A DNA stretch of 64,000 bases from an uncultured Hungatella sp. (GCA_910585645.1 CAJUFP010000008.1:1-64000); one strand, 5' to 3'. Shown: positions 8,107 through 16,979, numbered from the stretch's first letter. Numbers and translations: made by a program. Notes: generated from the sequence alone by a model not told the origin.

Positions 8107-9183
8107 TTAAGTCATCTCATTCATCTTCGCCAGCTTAGCCGCCTGGTCGGCCGCGATCAGGCTGTCTATAATCTCCTGAATATCACCGTTCATAACCGAA
8201 TCAATCTTATACAGCGTCAGTTTGATCCTGTGCTCTGTCACCCGCCCCTGGGGAAAGTTATAGGTGCGGATCTTCTCCGAGCGGTCCCCTGTCCCGATCT
8301 GGCTCCTTCTCTCCTCCGCCTCAGAGTTCTGCCGCTTCTCCTGCTCCAGATCAAACAATTTGGAGCGCAGAAGCCGGAACGCCTTCTCCTTGTTCTGCAG
8401 CTGTGACTTTTCGGTCTGGCTGTAGATCACGATCCCTGTAGGTATATGGGTCAGACGCACCGCGGAATCCGTGGTGTTTACGCACTGACCGCCGTTTCCC
8501 GACGCCCGCATCACATCAATGCGGCAGTCTTTCATATCGATCTGCACATCCACCTCCTCCGCTTCCGGCATGACGGCCACCGTGGCTGTGGAAGTGTGGA
8601 TGCGCCCGCCGCTCTCCGTCTCCGGCACCCGCTGTACCCGGTGAACGCCGCTTTCATATTTCAGCTTGGAGTAGGCGCCCTTTCCCGTGACCATGGCGAT
8701 CACTTCCTTAAATCCGCCGATGCCGTTCTCATTTACATTGATGATCTCCACCTTCCAGTGGCAGCTCTCCGCGTAGTTTACATACATGCGGTAAAGCTCC
8801 GCGGCAAACAGGGCAGCCTCATCTCCCCCCGCCCCGGCACGGATCTCCAGGATGATGTTCTTGTCATCATTTGGGTCCTTGGGAAGAAGCAGGATCTTTA
8901 ATTCCTGTTCCAGATCCTCCACCCGCTTTCTGGCGTCGGACAGCTCTTCCTTGGCAAGATCCCGCATCTCTTCGTCGCTTTCCTCCTCCAAAAGGGCAAG
9001 GCTGTCCTCAATATCCTGCTTGGACTGCTTGTACTGTTTGTAGGCATCTACCAGGGGAGCCAGATCCGCCTGCTCTTTCATAAGCCTGCGGAAACGGTTC
9101 TGATCCTCAGTCACGGAAGGGTTGTTCAATTCCAGCATCAGCTCCTCATAGTGAATCAGCATATCATCTAAACGGTCAAACAT
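8107..9183 (-). CDS. prfA: Peptide chain release factor 1
   Basis: 358 residues, usual length. It recognises UAA and UAG stop codons and releases the nascent chain. The GGQ peptidyl-hydrolysis loop is at residues 231-233 (SGNGGQ) and the codon-recognition tripeptide PET at 187-189, in the RVPETESGG context typical of RF1. It overlaps the end of prmC by eight bases; PrmC methylates the GGQ glutamine of this protein. Its last 11 codons are duplicated 447 bases downstream, which suggests the gene end was replaced during an insertion. Confidence 0.96.
   Translation of the reverse strand: MFDRLDDMLIHYEELMLELNNPSVTEDQNRFRRLMKEQADLAPLVDAYKQYKQSKQDIEDSLALLEEESDEEMRDLAKEELSDARKRVEDLEQELKILLLPKDPNDDKNIILEIRAGAGGDEAALFAAELYRMYVNYAESCHWKVEIINVNENGIGGFKEVIAMVTGKGAYSKLKYESGVHRVQRVPETESGGRIHTSTATVAVMPEAEEVDVQIDMKDCRIDVMRASGNGGQCVNTTDSAVRLTHIPTGIVIYSQTEKSQLQNKEKAFRLLRSKLFDLEQEKRQNSEAEERRSQIGTGDRSEKIRTYNFPQGRVTEHRIKLTLYKIDSVMNGDIQEIIDSLIAADQAAKLAKMNEMT
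8116..8150 (-). repeat. 35-bp direct repeat, copy 2 (inside prfA end)
   Basis: The in-frame 3' end of the intact prfA gene, identical over 35 bases to 7669-7703. The two copies are 447 bases apart, start to start. Confidence 0.9.
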
Positions 9184-10042
9184 TTCTGCCTCCTTCTGCG
9201 TAAACCACCCGGTCCAGGCCAGGGGTATCTTTTACGATCCTAATATTTTCAAATCCGGCTGCCTCCAAAAGGCCCCTTACGGCCCGTCCCTGGTCATGGC
9301 CGATCTCCAGATACACACATCCCCCCGGATTCAGCCGTCCCCGTGCCTGGGCGGCGATCCTCCTGTAAAAACTTAAGCCGTCCTCATCTCCGTCCAGCGC
9401 CATTCTGGGCTCATAGTCCCGCACCTCCGGCGCCAGGCCTCTGATCACCTCAGTGGCGATGTACGGCGGATTGGCTGTTATGATGTCAAATCTTCCCTCC
9501 ACACAGTCAAACAAATCCCCTTGCAGAAAACGGATCGTCCCATCCCGTCCCAAAAGCCTTTCCGCATTGTCTCTGGCCACCTTCAGAGCCTCGGCTGACA
9601 AGTCCGCGGCTGTCACGTCCTCATAGCCTCCCAGAACCGCAAGGCTGACGGCAATACATCCGGACCCGGTACACAGATCCAACACCCTCTTTTTCCGGTC
9701 CTTCTGCTCCTGCAGCACCAGCTCTGCCAGGGTCTCCGTATCCTGACGGGGGATCAGCACATGTTCATTGACCCTGAAGGTCAGTCCCATAAAATCCTGA
9801 CTTCCCAATATATGCTGCAGAGGGATCCTCCGGCTTCTCTTCTTTATCATCTCACGGTAACGGTCTGTAGCCGCTTCTACCTCCCTGGTCCGCGAAAGAG
9901 GCTGCATCCGGTTCATCAGAAAATGCACCGTGTCCAGGTGAAAGGCCTCTAAAAGGAGCCTTCTGGCATCCAGATCTGCCTCCGGATCCCCGGCCCTTTC
10001 AAGGCTGGACGCGCCTTCGCCCAACAGCTGATGCAGTGTCAT
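9176..10042 (-). CDS. prmC: Peptide chain release factor N5-glutamine methyltransferase
   Basis: 288 residues. It methylates the glutamine of the GGQ motif in release factors using S-adenosylmethionine. The N-terminal helical domain is followed by a Rossmann methyltransferase core with DLCTGSGCIAVSLA (SAM loop) and the catalytic NPPY motif that binds the glutamine side chain. It overlaps prfA by eight bases and the upstream DUF1385 gene by four bases (ATGA), so the three are translationally coupled. GGAGG is visible upstream of the ATG inside the preceding gene. Confidence 0.96.
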   Translation of the reverse strand: MTLHQLLGEGASSLERAGDPEADLDARRLLLEAFHLDTVHFLMNRMQPLSRTREVEAATDRYREMIKKRSRRIPLQHILGSQDFMGLTFRVNEHVLIPRQDTETLAELVLQEQKDRKKRVLDLCTGSGCIAVSLAVLGGYEDVTAADLSAEALKVARDNAERLLGRDGTIRFLQGDLFDCVEGRFDIITANPPYIATEVIRGLAPEVRDYEPRMALDGDEDGLSFYRRIAAQARGRLNPGGCVYLEIGHDQGRAVRGLLEAAGFENIRIVKDTPGLDRVVYAEGGRNV

Positions 10043-10995
10043 GCGCCCTCTTCACCTCCAAAACTGCCTTTGTTCTCCTCCAGATACGCCTTCCAGTCAA
10101 ACACTGCCTCCACGGCCGCGATGGCCACCTGGATCATGGAATCGTCAGGCTCCTTGGTGGTCATGTTCTGCATCCACAGGCCGGGCTTGCTTAACACATT
10201 TACAATGGCAGAATCGCTTCTCCCCGCAAGGCGCAGAAATTCGTAGGACACCCCGGCGATAACCGGGATCAGCACGATTCGGCTTAAGATCCTGGGGACA
10301 AATCCCTCCACTCTTACCACCATAAAAAATACGATGCTTATCATCATGACAATGATGAGAAAACTGGTCCCGCACCGCTTATGCTGTTTGGAACTGGCCC
10401 TTACATTGTCCACATTAAGCTCCATGCCGTGTTCTATGCAGTTGATACATTTATGCTCAGCGCCGTGGTACATAAAAGTCCGGCGGATATCTTCCATATT
10501 AGAGATCACTTTAATGTAGATGATAAAGATGGCCAGGCGGATCACTCCCTCCAGAAACGCCATCACTGTGTCCGACTTAACAGCAGGCCGAAGAAGACTG
10601 CTGATCCCCAGAGGCAGCACCATAAAGATACCGATGGCGGCTATGACCGAGAACACCATCACCGCTGACATCAGCGCCTTTTCCATGTTTTCTCCCAGCC
10701 GGTCGTCCAGCCATTTCTCCAGGCGTCCCGGCTCCCCTTCCTCCTCATCGTCCTCGAAAAAACTGGCGGAAAACGTCAGGGTCCTCATGCCCAGGATCAT
10801 GGAGTCCGCAAAATTAAATACCCCCCGCACAAAGGGCAGGGCAAGAACTTTATACTTCTCCGTCAGGCTCACATAGGTATCTTTTTTCACCTCGATCTCC
10901 CCGTCCGGCCTGCGCACGGCAGTGGCGTATTCCTGCTTATTCTTCATCATGATTCCTTCAATAACGGCCTGACCGCCAATTCCGGAATATTTCAT
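10039..10995 (-). CDS. DUF1385 family membrane protein (YqhQ-like)
   Basis: 318 residues from the ATG at 10995, which begins MKYSGIGGQAVIEGIMM, the conserved N-terminus of this family, with an AGGGAG-type site just upstream. Several hydrophobic segments (around residues 110-135, 155-175, 215-240) indicate an integral membrane protein, and a metal-like motif HGAEHKCINC is present. Function is not established. It lies between rpmE and prmC-prfA, a frequent Clostridia arrangement, and overlaps prmC by four bases. The rpmE terminator lies between it and rpmE, so expression may depend on readthrough. Confidence 0.85.
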   Translation of the reverse strand: MKYSGIGGQAVIEGIMMKNKQEYATAVRRPDGEIEVKKDTYVSLTEKYKVLALPFVRGVFNFADSMILGMRTLTFSASFFEDDEEEGEPGRLEKWLDDRLGENMEKALMSAVMVFSVIAAIGIFMVLPLGISSLLRPAVKSDTVMAFLEGVIRLAIFIIYIKVISNMEDIRRTFMYHGAEHKCINCIEHGMELNVDNVRASSKQHKRCGTSFLIIVMMISIVFFMVVRVEGFVPRILSRIVLIPVIAGVSYEFLRLAGRSDSAIVNVLSKPGLWMQNMTTKEPDDSMIQVAIAAVEAVFDWKAYLEENKGSFGGEEGA

Positions 10996-11041
10996 ACTCC
11001 CTCTCTTTCTCCGGCTCCCATATGGAGCTGTTCTGATAACG

Positions 11042-11090
11042 AAAAAATAGGTTGAGCATAAGTGTCTCCACTTAGGTCTCAACCTGTTTT
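11042..11090 (-). terminator. Terminator after rpmE
   Basis: On the minus strand AGGTTGAG (11077-11084 region) pairs with CTCAACCT (11050-11057 region), with an inner TAAGTG/CACTTA stem, followed by a T run. It follows the rpmE stop closely. Confidence 0.8.
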
Positions 11091-11104
11091 TACTCACACT
11101 CTGA

Positions 11105-11314
11105 TTACTTGCCGGCGTTAACGCCATACTTACGATTGAACTTGTCAATACGTCCGCGGGCCGCGGCGGTCTTCTGCTGACCTGTATAGAAGGAATGGCA
11201 CTTGGAGCAAACCTCCACGTGGATCTCCTTCTTGGTGGAACCTGTCACAAATTCATTCCCACAGTTGCAGGTAACTTTGGCCTGGTAGTATGCCGGATGG
11301 ATACCTTCTCTCAT
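11105..11314 (-). CDS. rpmE: 50S ribosomal protein L31, zinc-binding type
   Basis: 69 residues from ATG 11314, with GAGAGG eight bases upstream; a GTG three codons earlier is less likely. MREGIHPAYY and the cysteines CNCG and CSKCH identify the zinc-containing C+ form of L31, a peripheral protein of the large subunit bridging to the 30S. It has its own promoter (11403-11431) and a strong terminator immediately after. Confidence 0.95.
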   Translation of the reverse strand: MREGIHPAYYQAKVTCNCGNEFVTGSTKKEIHVEVCSKCHSFYTGQQKTAAARGRIDKFNRKYGVNAGK

Positions 11315-11402
11315 GCTTTTCACCTCTCAAATTCTTTTTATTCTATCATGACGGCTAAATAGATGGGCAAGCCGCCTGTATTGTCATTGAAACAGCTTGT
11401 TC

Positions 11403-11431
11403 AGTATAACATAGAATAAAAGTTAATGCAA
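11403..11431 (-). promoter_or_regulatory. Promoter for rpmE
   Basis: Minus strand: TTGCAT at 11426-11431, a 17-base spacer, TATACT at 11403-11408. The leader to the rpmE ATG is about 80 bases. Confidence 0.7.
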
Positions 11432-11468
11432 GTCTAAAATTCCCGAAATACCTCTTAATTCAAAAATA

Positions 11469-12917
11469 TCAGAACACCCGGATCCTCTTTGCGTTCTCGA
11501 TAAATTCCCGGTTGGTCCTGGTCTTTGAGAACAGATCCAGGATCCGCTCCACAGACTCCTCCGGTTTTAAGCTGTTGGTGGCTTTCCGGATCATGTCCAC
11601 AGCCTCCTTCTCCTCCGCGTTCAGAAGCAGATGGTCGTTTCTGGTGCTGGACTTTAAGATGTCGATTGCCGGGAAGATCCGCTTTTCCGAAAGCTTTCGG
11701 TCAAGGACCAGTTCCATATTGCCTGTGCCCTTAAATTCCTCGTAGATCACATCGTCCATACGGCTTCCCGTATCCACAAGCGCGGTGGCCAAAATCGTAA
11801 GGCTCCCGCCCTCCCGCATGTTCCTCGCAGCTCCGAAAAATCTCTTGGGCATGTGGAGCGCAGCCGGGTCAAGACCTCCGGAAAGGGTGCGCCCGCTGGG
11901 CGGAACCACCAGGTTGTAAGCCCTGGCAAGTCTTGTGATGCTGTCAAGGAGGATCACCACATCCCGCCCGTGTTCCACCAGACGTTTGGCCCGCTCGATG
12001 ACCATCTCGGACACTCGCTTGTGCCGCTCTGCCAGTTCGTCAAAGGTGGAGTAGATCACCTCCACGTTGTCCCCGGTGACCGATTCTTTAATATCCGTAA
12101 CCTCCTCAGGGCGCTCGTCGATGAGAAGGATGATTAGGTGCATATCCGGATTGTTGGTGGTGATGGCCTGGGCCACCTGTTTTAACAGGGTGGTCTTACC
12201 TGCTTTTGGCGGGGACACGATCATGCCTCTCTGCCCCTTGCCGATGGGGGACAACAGGTCCAGAACCCGCATAGCCGTGGTGTTGGCCCTGCCTCTGGTC
12301 TCCATATGAAGGCGCGAATTAGGGAAAATGGGAGTCAGATCTTCAAAATTCGGCCGCCGCTCAATAACAGCCGGCGGATAGCCGTTGATGCTGGTGACAT
12401 ACAGCAGGGCCGCGAACTTTTCGGTGGCTGCCTTGATCCTCCGGTTTCCTCTGATGATATCCCCGGTCTTCATGTTGAAACGGCGTATCTGGGAGGGCGC
12501 AACATACACATCGTTCTCACCGGGCAGAAAGTTCTCGCACCGGATAAATCCGAACCCGTCCGGCATAACCTCCAAAATGCCGTTGGCTTCAATGCCGCTG
12601 TCTAACTCCGGCATATCCTGGGGGCCGTCCGCGATGGGAGCCGGAGTATAGGTCTTTGTACCTGCTGCGGGCCCTGGGGGATTTGCTCCCTGCCCCTGGG
12701 CGGCGTTCTGATTTCTGATGGGTCTGGTATTTTGAGTCTGCTCCCTTGCCGGCTCCTGACGCTGGGGGGCCGGGGCTTTCTTCTGTTCTTCTGCCTCTCT
12801 CTCACAGAGCAGTTCTATGATATCACTTTTTTTCATTCCGCTGATTCCCCTGATCCCCTGGGACTTCGCGATCTCTTTTAACTCTGCTAATGGTAATGTC
12901 TGCAATTTTTCACGCAT
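11469..12917 (-). CDS. rho: Transcription termination factor Rho
   Basis: 482 residues. A hexameric RNA helicase that ends transcription. The N-terminal Rho_N SAP-like helical domain (residues 1-45) is followed by a Pro/Gln/Ala-rich low-complexity insert (about 50-105), the cold-shock-type RNA-binding domain with DGFGFIRCENF, and the RecA-like motor with PKAGKTTLL (Walker A), VILLDSITR (Walker B region) and GGLDPAALHMPKRFFGAARN (Q and R loops). The insert is typical of Clostridia and Actinobacteria Rho. The leader (12918-13080) has two GTTC/GAAC mini-palindromes and a GGCGGTC hairpin; autoregulation is possible but not shown. A TATAAT at 13062-13067 may be its -10 box. Confidence 0.96.
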   Translation of the reverse strand: MREKLQTLPLAELKEIAKSQGIRGISGMKKSDIIELLCEREAEEQKKAPAPQRQEPAREQTQNTRPIRNQNAAQGQGANPPGPAAGTKTYTPAPIADGPQDMPELDSGIEANGILEVMPDGFGFIRCENFLPGENDVYVAPSQIRRFNMKTGDIIRGNRRIKAATEKFAALLYVTSINGYPPAVIERRPNFEDLTPIFPNSRLHMETRGRANTTAMRVLDLLSPIGKGQRGMIVSPPKAGKTTLLKQVAQAITTNNPDMHLIILLIDERPEEVTDIKESVTGDNVEVIYSTFDELAERHKRVSEMVIERAKRLVEHGRDVVILLDSITRLARAYNLVVPPSGRTLSGGLDPAALHMPKRFFGAARNMREGGSLTILATALVDTGSRMDDVIYEEFKGTGNMELVLDRKLSEKRIFPAIDILKSSTRNDHLLLNAEEKEAVDMIRKATNSLKPEESVERILDLFSKTRTNREFIENAKRIRVF

Positions 12918-13091
12918 ATTTCTCTCTCCTTTTTCAATAACTCAAGATTCTTTCTATTTTGTCTGGTTCTCGTTCAGGGAATGTTCCTTTGAACTAGGAA
13001 TAAACGAAATGTTCTTGAACTCCAGATCGGCGGTCAAAAGACCGCCTCATCATTGTCTTCTATTATAGACCATAATCCTGGAAAAGAAAAG

Positions 13092-14417
13092 CTATTTTTT
13101 CAAAAAATCCATAAATTCCCGGATATTTTTCTCGTATCCCTGGTCTGACATGTGGTAAAACACTCTTCCGGCCAGATTATCCGGCAGGTACTGCTGTGTA
13201 ACATAGTGGTTTGGAAAGTCATGGGGATACTGATATCCGTCTCCGTGTCCCAGCTTTTTTGCCCCCTTATAGTGTTTATCCTGGAGATGGACCGGCACAG
13301 CCATGATCTTTTCCCCCTTTACCGCCTCCATGGCCGCCCCGATAGCGGTTACCACAGAATTGCTTTTGGGGGCTGTGGCCACATAGATCGCCGCCTGGGC
13401 CAGAATGATCTGAGCTTCCGGCATCCCCACCCGCTCCACAGCCTGGGCTGCCCCCGCCGCCACCACCAGAGCCTGAGGATCAGCCATTCCCACGTCCTCG
13501 GCGGCATGGATCATGATCCTTCTGGCGATAAATTTGATATCCTCCCCCGCGTACAACATCCGGGCAAGGTAGTACACCGCCGCGTCCGGGTCAGACCCTC
13601 TCATACTCTTGATAAAGGCGGATATGGTGTCATAATGGTTGTCCCCATCCTTGTCGTAGCGCACTGCCCGCTTCTGGATACATTCCTGGGCCACATCCAG
13701 ATCAATATGTATCTTCCCGTCGCTGCGCCGGTCCGTGGTCAAAATCCCCAGCTCCACCGCGTTTAATGCCGCCCTGGCATCTCCCTGGGCCATATCCGCT
13801 AAAAACTCCACGGCATCGTCGTGGATCTGGGCGTCATAGGTTCCCATGCCCCTTTCCGGGTCATACACCGCCCGCCGGATCAGCTCCTTGATATCTTCCT
13901 TTTCCAGGGCCTTCAGCTCAAAGATACGGCTTCTGGACAGAAGCGCCCCGTTGACCTCAAAATAGGGATTCTCCGTGGTCGCGCCGATGAGGATCAGGGT
14001 TCCGTCCTCCACAAAGGGAAGGAGGTAATCCTGCTGGCTTTTATTAAACCGGTGAATCTCATCCACAAACAGAATGGTCCTGCGGCTGTACATCCCCAGC
14101 GTGTCTTTTGCAGAATTGACTACCTCCTCCATGTCCTTTTTTCCCGCCACCGTGGCGTTGATCTGTTTAAAATCCGCTTTGGTGGTGTTGGCTATGACTT
14201 TTGCCAGAGTCGTCTTCCCGGTTCCCGGAGGGCCGTAGAAGATGACGGAGCCCAGCTTGTCCGCCTTGATCGCCCTGTAAAGCAGCTTATCTTTTCCTAT
14301 GATGTGCTTTTGCCCCACCACCTCATCCAGGGACGTGGGCCGCATCCTGGATGCCAGAGGCGATTCCCGCTCCATGGTACTGCTCCTCATAAAGTCAAAT
14401 AAATTCATGTCCGCCAT
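13092..14417 (-). CDS. rarA: Replication-associated recombination protein A (RarA/MgsA)
   Basis: 441 residues, a clamp-loader-like AAA+ ATPase that acts at stalled replication forks and interacts with SSB. Walker A GPPGTGKTTLAK, Walker B FVDEIHRFNKSQQD and sensor 1 GATTENPYFE are intact. The C-terminal tetramerisation region includes SMRGSDPDAAVYYLARM. It could start at M1 or three codons later. It is convergent with nothing and follows the polysaccharide deacetylase on the same strand after 45 bases. Confidence 0.95.
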   Translation of the reverse strand: MADMNLFDFMRSSTMERESPLASRMRPTSLDEVVGQKHIIGKDKLLYRAIKADKLGSVIFYGPPGTGKTTLAKVIANTTKADFKQINATVAGKKDMEEVVNSAKDTLGMYSRRTILFVDEIHRFNKSQQDYLLPFVEDGTLILIGATTENPYFEVNGALLSRSRIFELKALEKEDIKELIRRAVYDPERGMGTYDAQIHDDAVEFLADMAQGDARAALNAVELGILTTDRRSDGKIHIDLDVAQECIQKRAVRYDKDGDNHYDTISAFIKSMRGSDPDAAVYYLARMLYAGEDIKFIARRIMIHAAEDVGMADPQALVVAAGAAQAVERVGMPEAQIILAQAAIYVATAPKSNSVVTAIGAAMEAVKGEKIMAVPVHLQDKHYKGAKKLGHGDGYQYPHDFPNHYVTQQYLPDNLAGRVFYHMSDQGYEKNIREFMDFLKK

Positions 14418-14462
14418 GTCTTATCTTTCACTCCTACTCTGCTGCCTTTGCAACCTGCAGCC

Positions 14463-15191
14463 TCAATCGATCAACAGTTCATCTACCGTAACAAAATTAT
14501 AGCCTTCCGCGGATAACGTGTCAATGACTTCCAACGCCGCTTCCACGGATGTATCGTAGACATCGTGAAGCAGGATGATGCTGCCGTCCTCCGCGTGGCT
14601 GACGATATGGCGGACGATCCGATTTTTGTTCTGTGTCTTCCAGTCCAGGGGATCTATGCTCCACAGGACCACCCGCATAGGCACCATGCCTTCCAGCTCC
14701 TCGCTCCAGGACCCAAAAGGCGGGCGGACGTACACAGGTGTTTCCCCGGTTATGCGCTCTATCATCTCATTGGTCCTGTTGATCTGGTCGCAGGCTTGCT
14801 TTGTCTGCTCTCTGGTCAGCTGCATATGATTTTGACTGTGGTTGCCGATCAGATGGCCGTCCTCCTTCATCTGGCGGATAATATCCTCATTGCCGTCGAT
14901 GTTTTGTCCGATAAGAAAAAACGTGGCGTGGACCCCCCGCTTGCGGAGGCCTTCCAGAAGCTTTGGCGTATAGATCTTGTGAGGGCCGTCGTCAAAAGTC
15001 AGAGCAATATATTTTTCCTCTTTTCGCTCCACATTTTCCTCAGGCGCGCTTACCACTGTTATGGGGCGCTGCGGGTTTCCGGACGCCGGGTATGACCCCA
15101 TAAAAAAATCCGCTGCCAGGAACACTCCCGCCATTCCCCATGCTGCCAAAGCTATTTTCCCCTTAAACCCCATTTTATTTCCAGCAGCCAC
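14463..15191 (-). CDS. Polysaccharide deacetylase (NodB fold)
   Basis: About 242 residues. I choose GTG 15191 (AGGGTGAT upstream) over the TTG at 15218, because a TATAAT at 15226-15231 on the minus strand would put the transcript start on top of that TTG; ATG 15173 is also possible. A signal anchor (KIALAAWGMAGVFLAADFFMG) precedes a carbohydrate esterase 4 domain with the metal triad: Asp in TFDDGPH, and the two His in NHSQNH. The catalytic-base and later motifs RPPFGSW and LLHDVYDTS are present. It probably removes acetyl groups from peptidoglycan or another surface glycan outside the cell. Confidence 0.88.
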   Translation of the reverse strand: MAAGNKMGFKGKIALAAWGMAGVFLAADFFMGSYPASGNPQRPITVVSAPEENVERKEEKYIALTFDDGPHKIYTPKLLEGLRKRGVHATFFLIGQNIDGNEDIIRQMKEDGHLIGNHSQNHMQLTREQTKQACDQINRTNEMIERITGETPVYVRPPFGSWSEELEGMVPMRVVLWSIDPLDWKTQNKNRIVRHIVSHAEDGSIILLHDVYDTSVEAALEVIDTLSAEGYNFVTVDELLID

Positions 15192-15275
15192 ATTATCACC
15201 CTGCCTGTAAGTCCGCAATTACCCTATTATATGTTTTTTTTCCTGATTTTAGCCCTCTTTAGGAGCTTAAGAATG

Positions 15276-15382
15276 AATTGAGTAAGCAAAGGGGGCGAGG
15301 GATGTCGCGGGGCCAGGCAGAGAAGGAGAGATGTCCCGTCCCTCCCTGGCCTACGACTAAATTCGCCTTTGCTCACTCAATT
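15276..15382. repeat. 107-bp imperfect palindrome (MITE-like or structured RNA)
   Basis: Terminal inverted repeats AATTGAGTAAGCAAAGG (15276-15292) and its complement with one mismatch (15366-15382) enclose inner complementary segments, including GGCCAGG/CCTGGCC and GTCG/CGAC. It occupies the gap of about 360 bases between uxaB and the deacetylase gene, which holds no convincing gene. Confidence 0.6.
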
Positions 15383-15407
15383 ATCCCCATTTACCCGGGC
15401 CAAGGGA

Positions 15408-15515
15408 ATAAAAACGGCAGAGGAATCCGTCCATTGACAGAAACCTCCACCGTTTTTATGGGGTATTCGCTGTTCATTCTGGTTCAGGACAGCAGCGGGG
15501 CCAGGCACCCCTGAC
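15408..15515. repeat. Second hairpin block sharing a 13-bp core
   Basis: ATAAAAACGG (15408-15417) pairs with its complement at 15450-15459, including an inner AGAGG/CCTC pair. A second palindrome at 15492-15520 contains GCGGGGCCAGGCA (15495-15507), the same 13-mer found at 15307-15319 in the first block. It could act as the uxaB terminator or be a REP-like repeat. Confidence 0.5.
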
Positions 15516-15551
15516 CCCGGCTGCGCCTAAACCGTCCGACAGCCCTTCTCC

Positions 15552-16886
15552 TCAGCTCAGCACCGCGTCATAAGCCTTGCCCATGCCATCATTCTTTATC
15601 ATCTCATACCACTTGGTCACTTCCGGAAGCATATCCCTCAGATCCTGACCCCAATACTCGGTCTTTGCCAGAATCTCTTCTACAGAGGCGTCCTTCATAA
15701 ACTTCATGATCTCCTCCCCGTCGTTGGCCGCGTCTGTGCGATAGAACGCGATCAACGCTGCCAGAGAGAAGGTAAGTCCCTGAGGATATTTGCCAAACTC
15801 CTCTTTGTACTCCAAAATCGTCGGAAGCACTCTCGCTTTAAACTTGGACACGGAGTTTAAAGCAATGGACAGCAGCAGATGCCTGATAAACGGATTAGAG
15901 AAACGCTCCAGCACCGCCGCGCCAAACTTACGGTTGTCCTCATTATCCCCAATGGTGGGAATGATCTCATCAAAGATACACTTCTTGAGAAGCGCGGACA
16001 CATTCTCGTCTTTCAGGCATTCTCCTACCGTCTCCAGACCGTACAGGTGGGCCCCCAATACCATGGATGTGTGAGCGCCGTTTAAGATCCTCACTTTTCT
16101 CTTCTTGTACGGGTCCACATTGTCGGTCCAAATCACGTTAAAGCCTGCTTTCTGCAGAGGCAGCTCATCCTCGTGGCTGCCCTGGATCACCCACAGATGG
16201 AAGATCTCCGCAGTGTCCATCATGTTGTCCGTCTCGCCCACGCGCTTGCACAGAGCCTCATGCTCGTCTCTGGGGAATCCGGTGACGATGCGGTCCACCA
16301 GTGTAGAGCAGAAATCATTATCCTCCCTCAGCCATGTCTTAAATTCCTCGCCCAGCTGCCACAGATCAGCATATTTCAGACAGCACTTCTCCAGCTCTTC
16401 CCCATTATGGTCGATCAGCTCGCAGGACAAAATGATAAAGCCCTTTAAGCCCAGCTTATATCTCTTGTACAGCAGCTGAGTCAGCTTGCCGGGAAAACTT
16501 TTGGCCGGAGCGTCGTCAAACCGGTTCTCCGGAACAAACTCAATGCCCGCTTCTGTAGTGTTGGACACGATAAAGCGAAAATCAGGGTTCTCTGCCAGAG
16601 CCATATAGCCTTCACTGTCTGTATAAGGATTCACGCATCTGGAAATCACATTGATGTGGGTGTGCTCATCAACCACCTTTCCGTTATCAATCCCTCTCAG
16701 GAACAGGTTGTACTCACAGCCCTGCTTTTCAAGCATCTCGCACATCCCCCGCTCAATAGGCTGCACCACTACCACGGAACCGTCAAACAGATCCTGGTCT
16801 CTCATCTTCTGAAAAAAGTAATCTACAAACCCTCTTAAAAAACCGCCCTCGCCAAACTGGATCACTGTCTCTTTTACATTGCTCAT
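15552..16886 (-). CDS. uxaB: Tagaturonate reductase (altronate oxidoreductase)
   Basis: 444 residues from ATG 16886 (MSNVKETVIQFGEGGFLRG), with GGAGG ten bases upstream; the frame opens 12 codons earlier. It belongs to the mannitol dehydrogenase superfamily and reduces tagaturonate to altronate with NADH in galacturonate breakdown. The Rossmann motif is QFGEGGFLRGF; the C-terminal catalytic region includes the family Lys and the RILNGAHTSMV signature. No other galacturonate genes are adjacent. The promoter is flanked by two near-identical LacI/cre-like operators, so it is probably induced by a sugar acid or catabolite-repressed by a regulator encoded elsewhere. A related fructuronate reductase activity cannot be excluded. 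Confidence 0.88.
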   Translation of the reverse strand: MSNVKETVIQFGEGGFLRGFVDYFFQKMRDQDLFDGSVVVVQPIERGMCEMLEKQGCEYNLFLRGIDNGKVVDEHTHINVISRCVNPYTDSEGYMALAENPDFRFIVSNTTEAGIEFVPENRFDDAPAKSFPGKLTQLLYKRYKLGLKGFIILSCELIDHNGEELEKCCLKYADLWQLGEEFKTWLREDNDFCSTLVDRIVTGFPRDEHEALCKRVGETDNMMDTAEIFHLWVIQGSHEDELPLQKAGFNVIWTDNVDPYKKRKVRILNGAHTSMVLGAHLYGLETVGECLKDENVSALLKKCIFDEIIPTIGDNEDNRKFGAAVLERFSNPFIRHLLLSIALNSVSKFKARVLPTILEYKEEFGKYPQGLTFSLAALIAFYRTDAANDGEEIMKFMKDASVEEILAKTEYWGQDLRDMLPEVTKWYEMIKNDGMGKAYDAVLS

Positions 16887-16913
16887 CGCCTGGGAACCTC
16901 CATAAACAATATT

Positions 16914-16927
16914 TGTAAGCACTTACA
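16914..16927. promoter_or_regulatory. LacI-family/cre-like operator, downstream site
   Basis: Perfect-looking palindrome TGTAAGCACTTACA (one central mismatch), between the uxaB -10 box and its start codon. It fits the TGWAANCGNTNWCA pattern of LacI-family and CcpA sites. Confidence 0.75.
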
Positions 16928-16941
16928 TTCTCAATATCTTT

Positions 16942-16970
16942 ACTATACAACATTTACGTGTACTTTGCAA
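16942..16970 (-). promoter_or_regulatory. Promoter for uxaB
   Basis: Minus strand: TTGCAA at 16965-16970, a 17-base spacer and TATAGT at 16942-16947. Confidence 0.75.
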
Positions 16971-16979
16971 GTCCTTTTC

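Noticed and set aside
12981..13021. LexA-type boxes in the rho leader
   Set aside because: The mini-palindromes read GTTC-Nx-GAAC, the reverse of the Gram-positive LexA pattern GAAC-N4-GTTC, and spacing differs between the two copies.
13032..13049. Terminator after rarA
   Set aside because: GGCGGTC and GACCGCC form a hairpin, but no T run follows on either strand; it is more likely part of the rho leader.
15278..15514. A small plus-strand frame in the uxaB-deacetylase gap
   Set aside because: It is composed of the palindromic repeat sequence and has no ribosome binding site.
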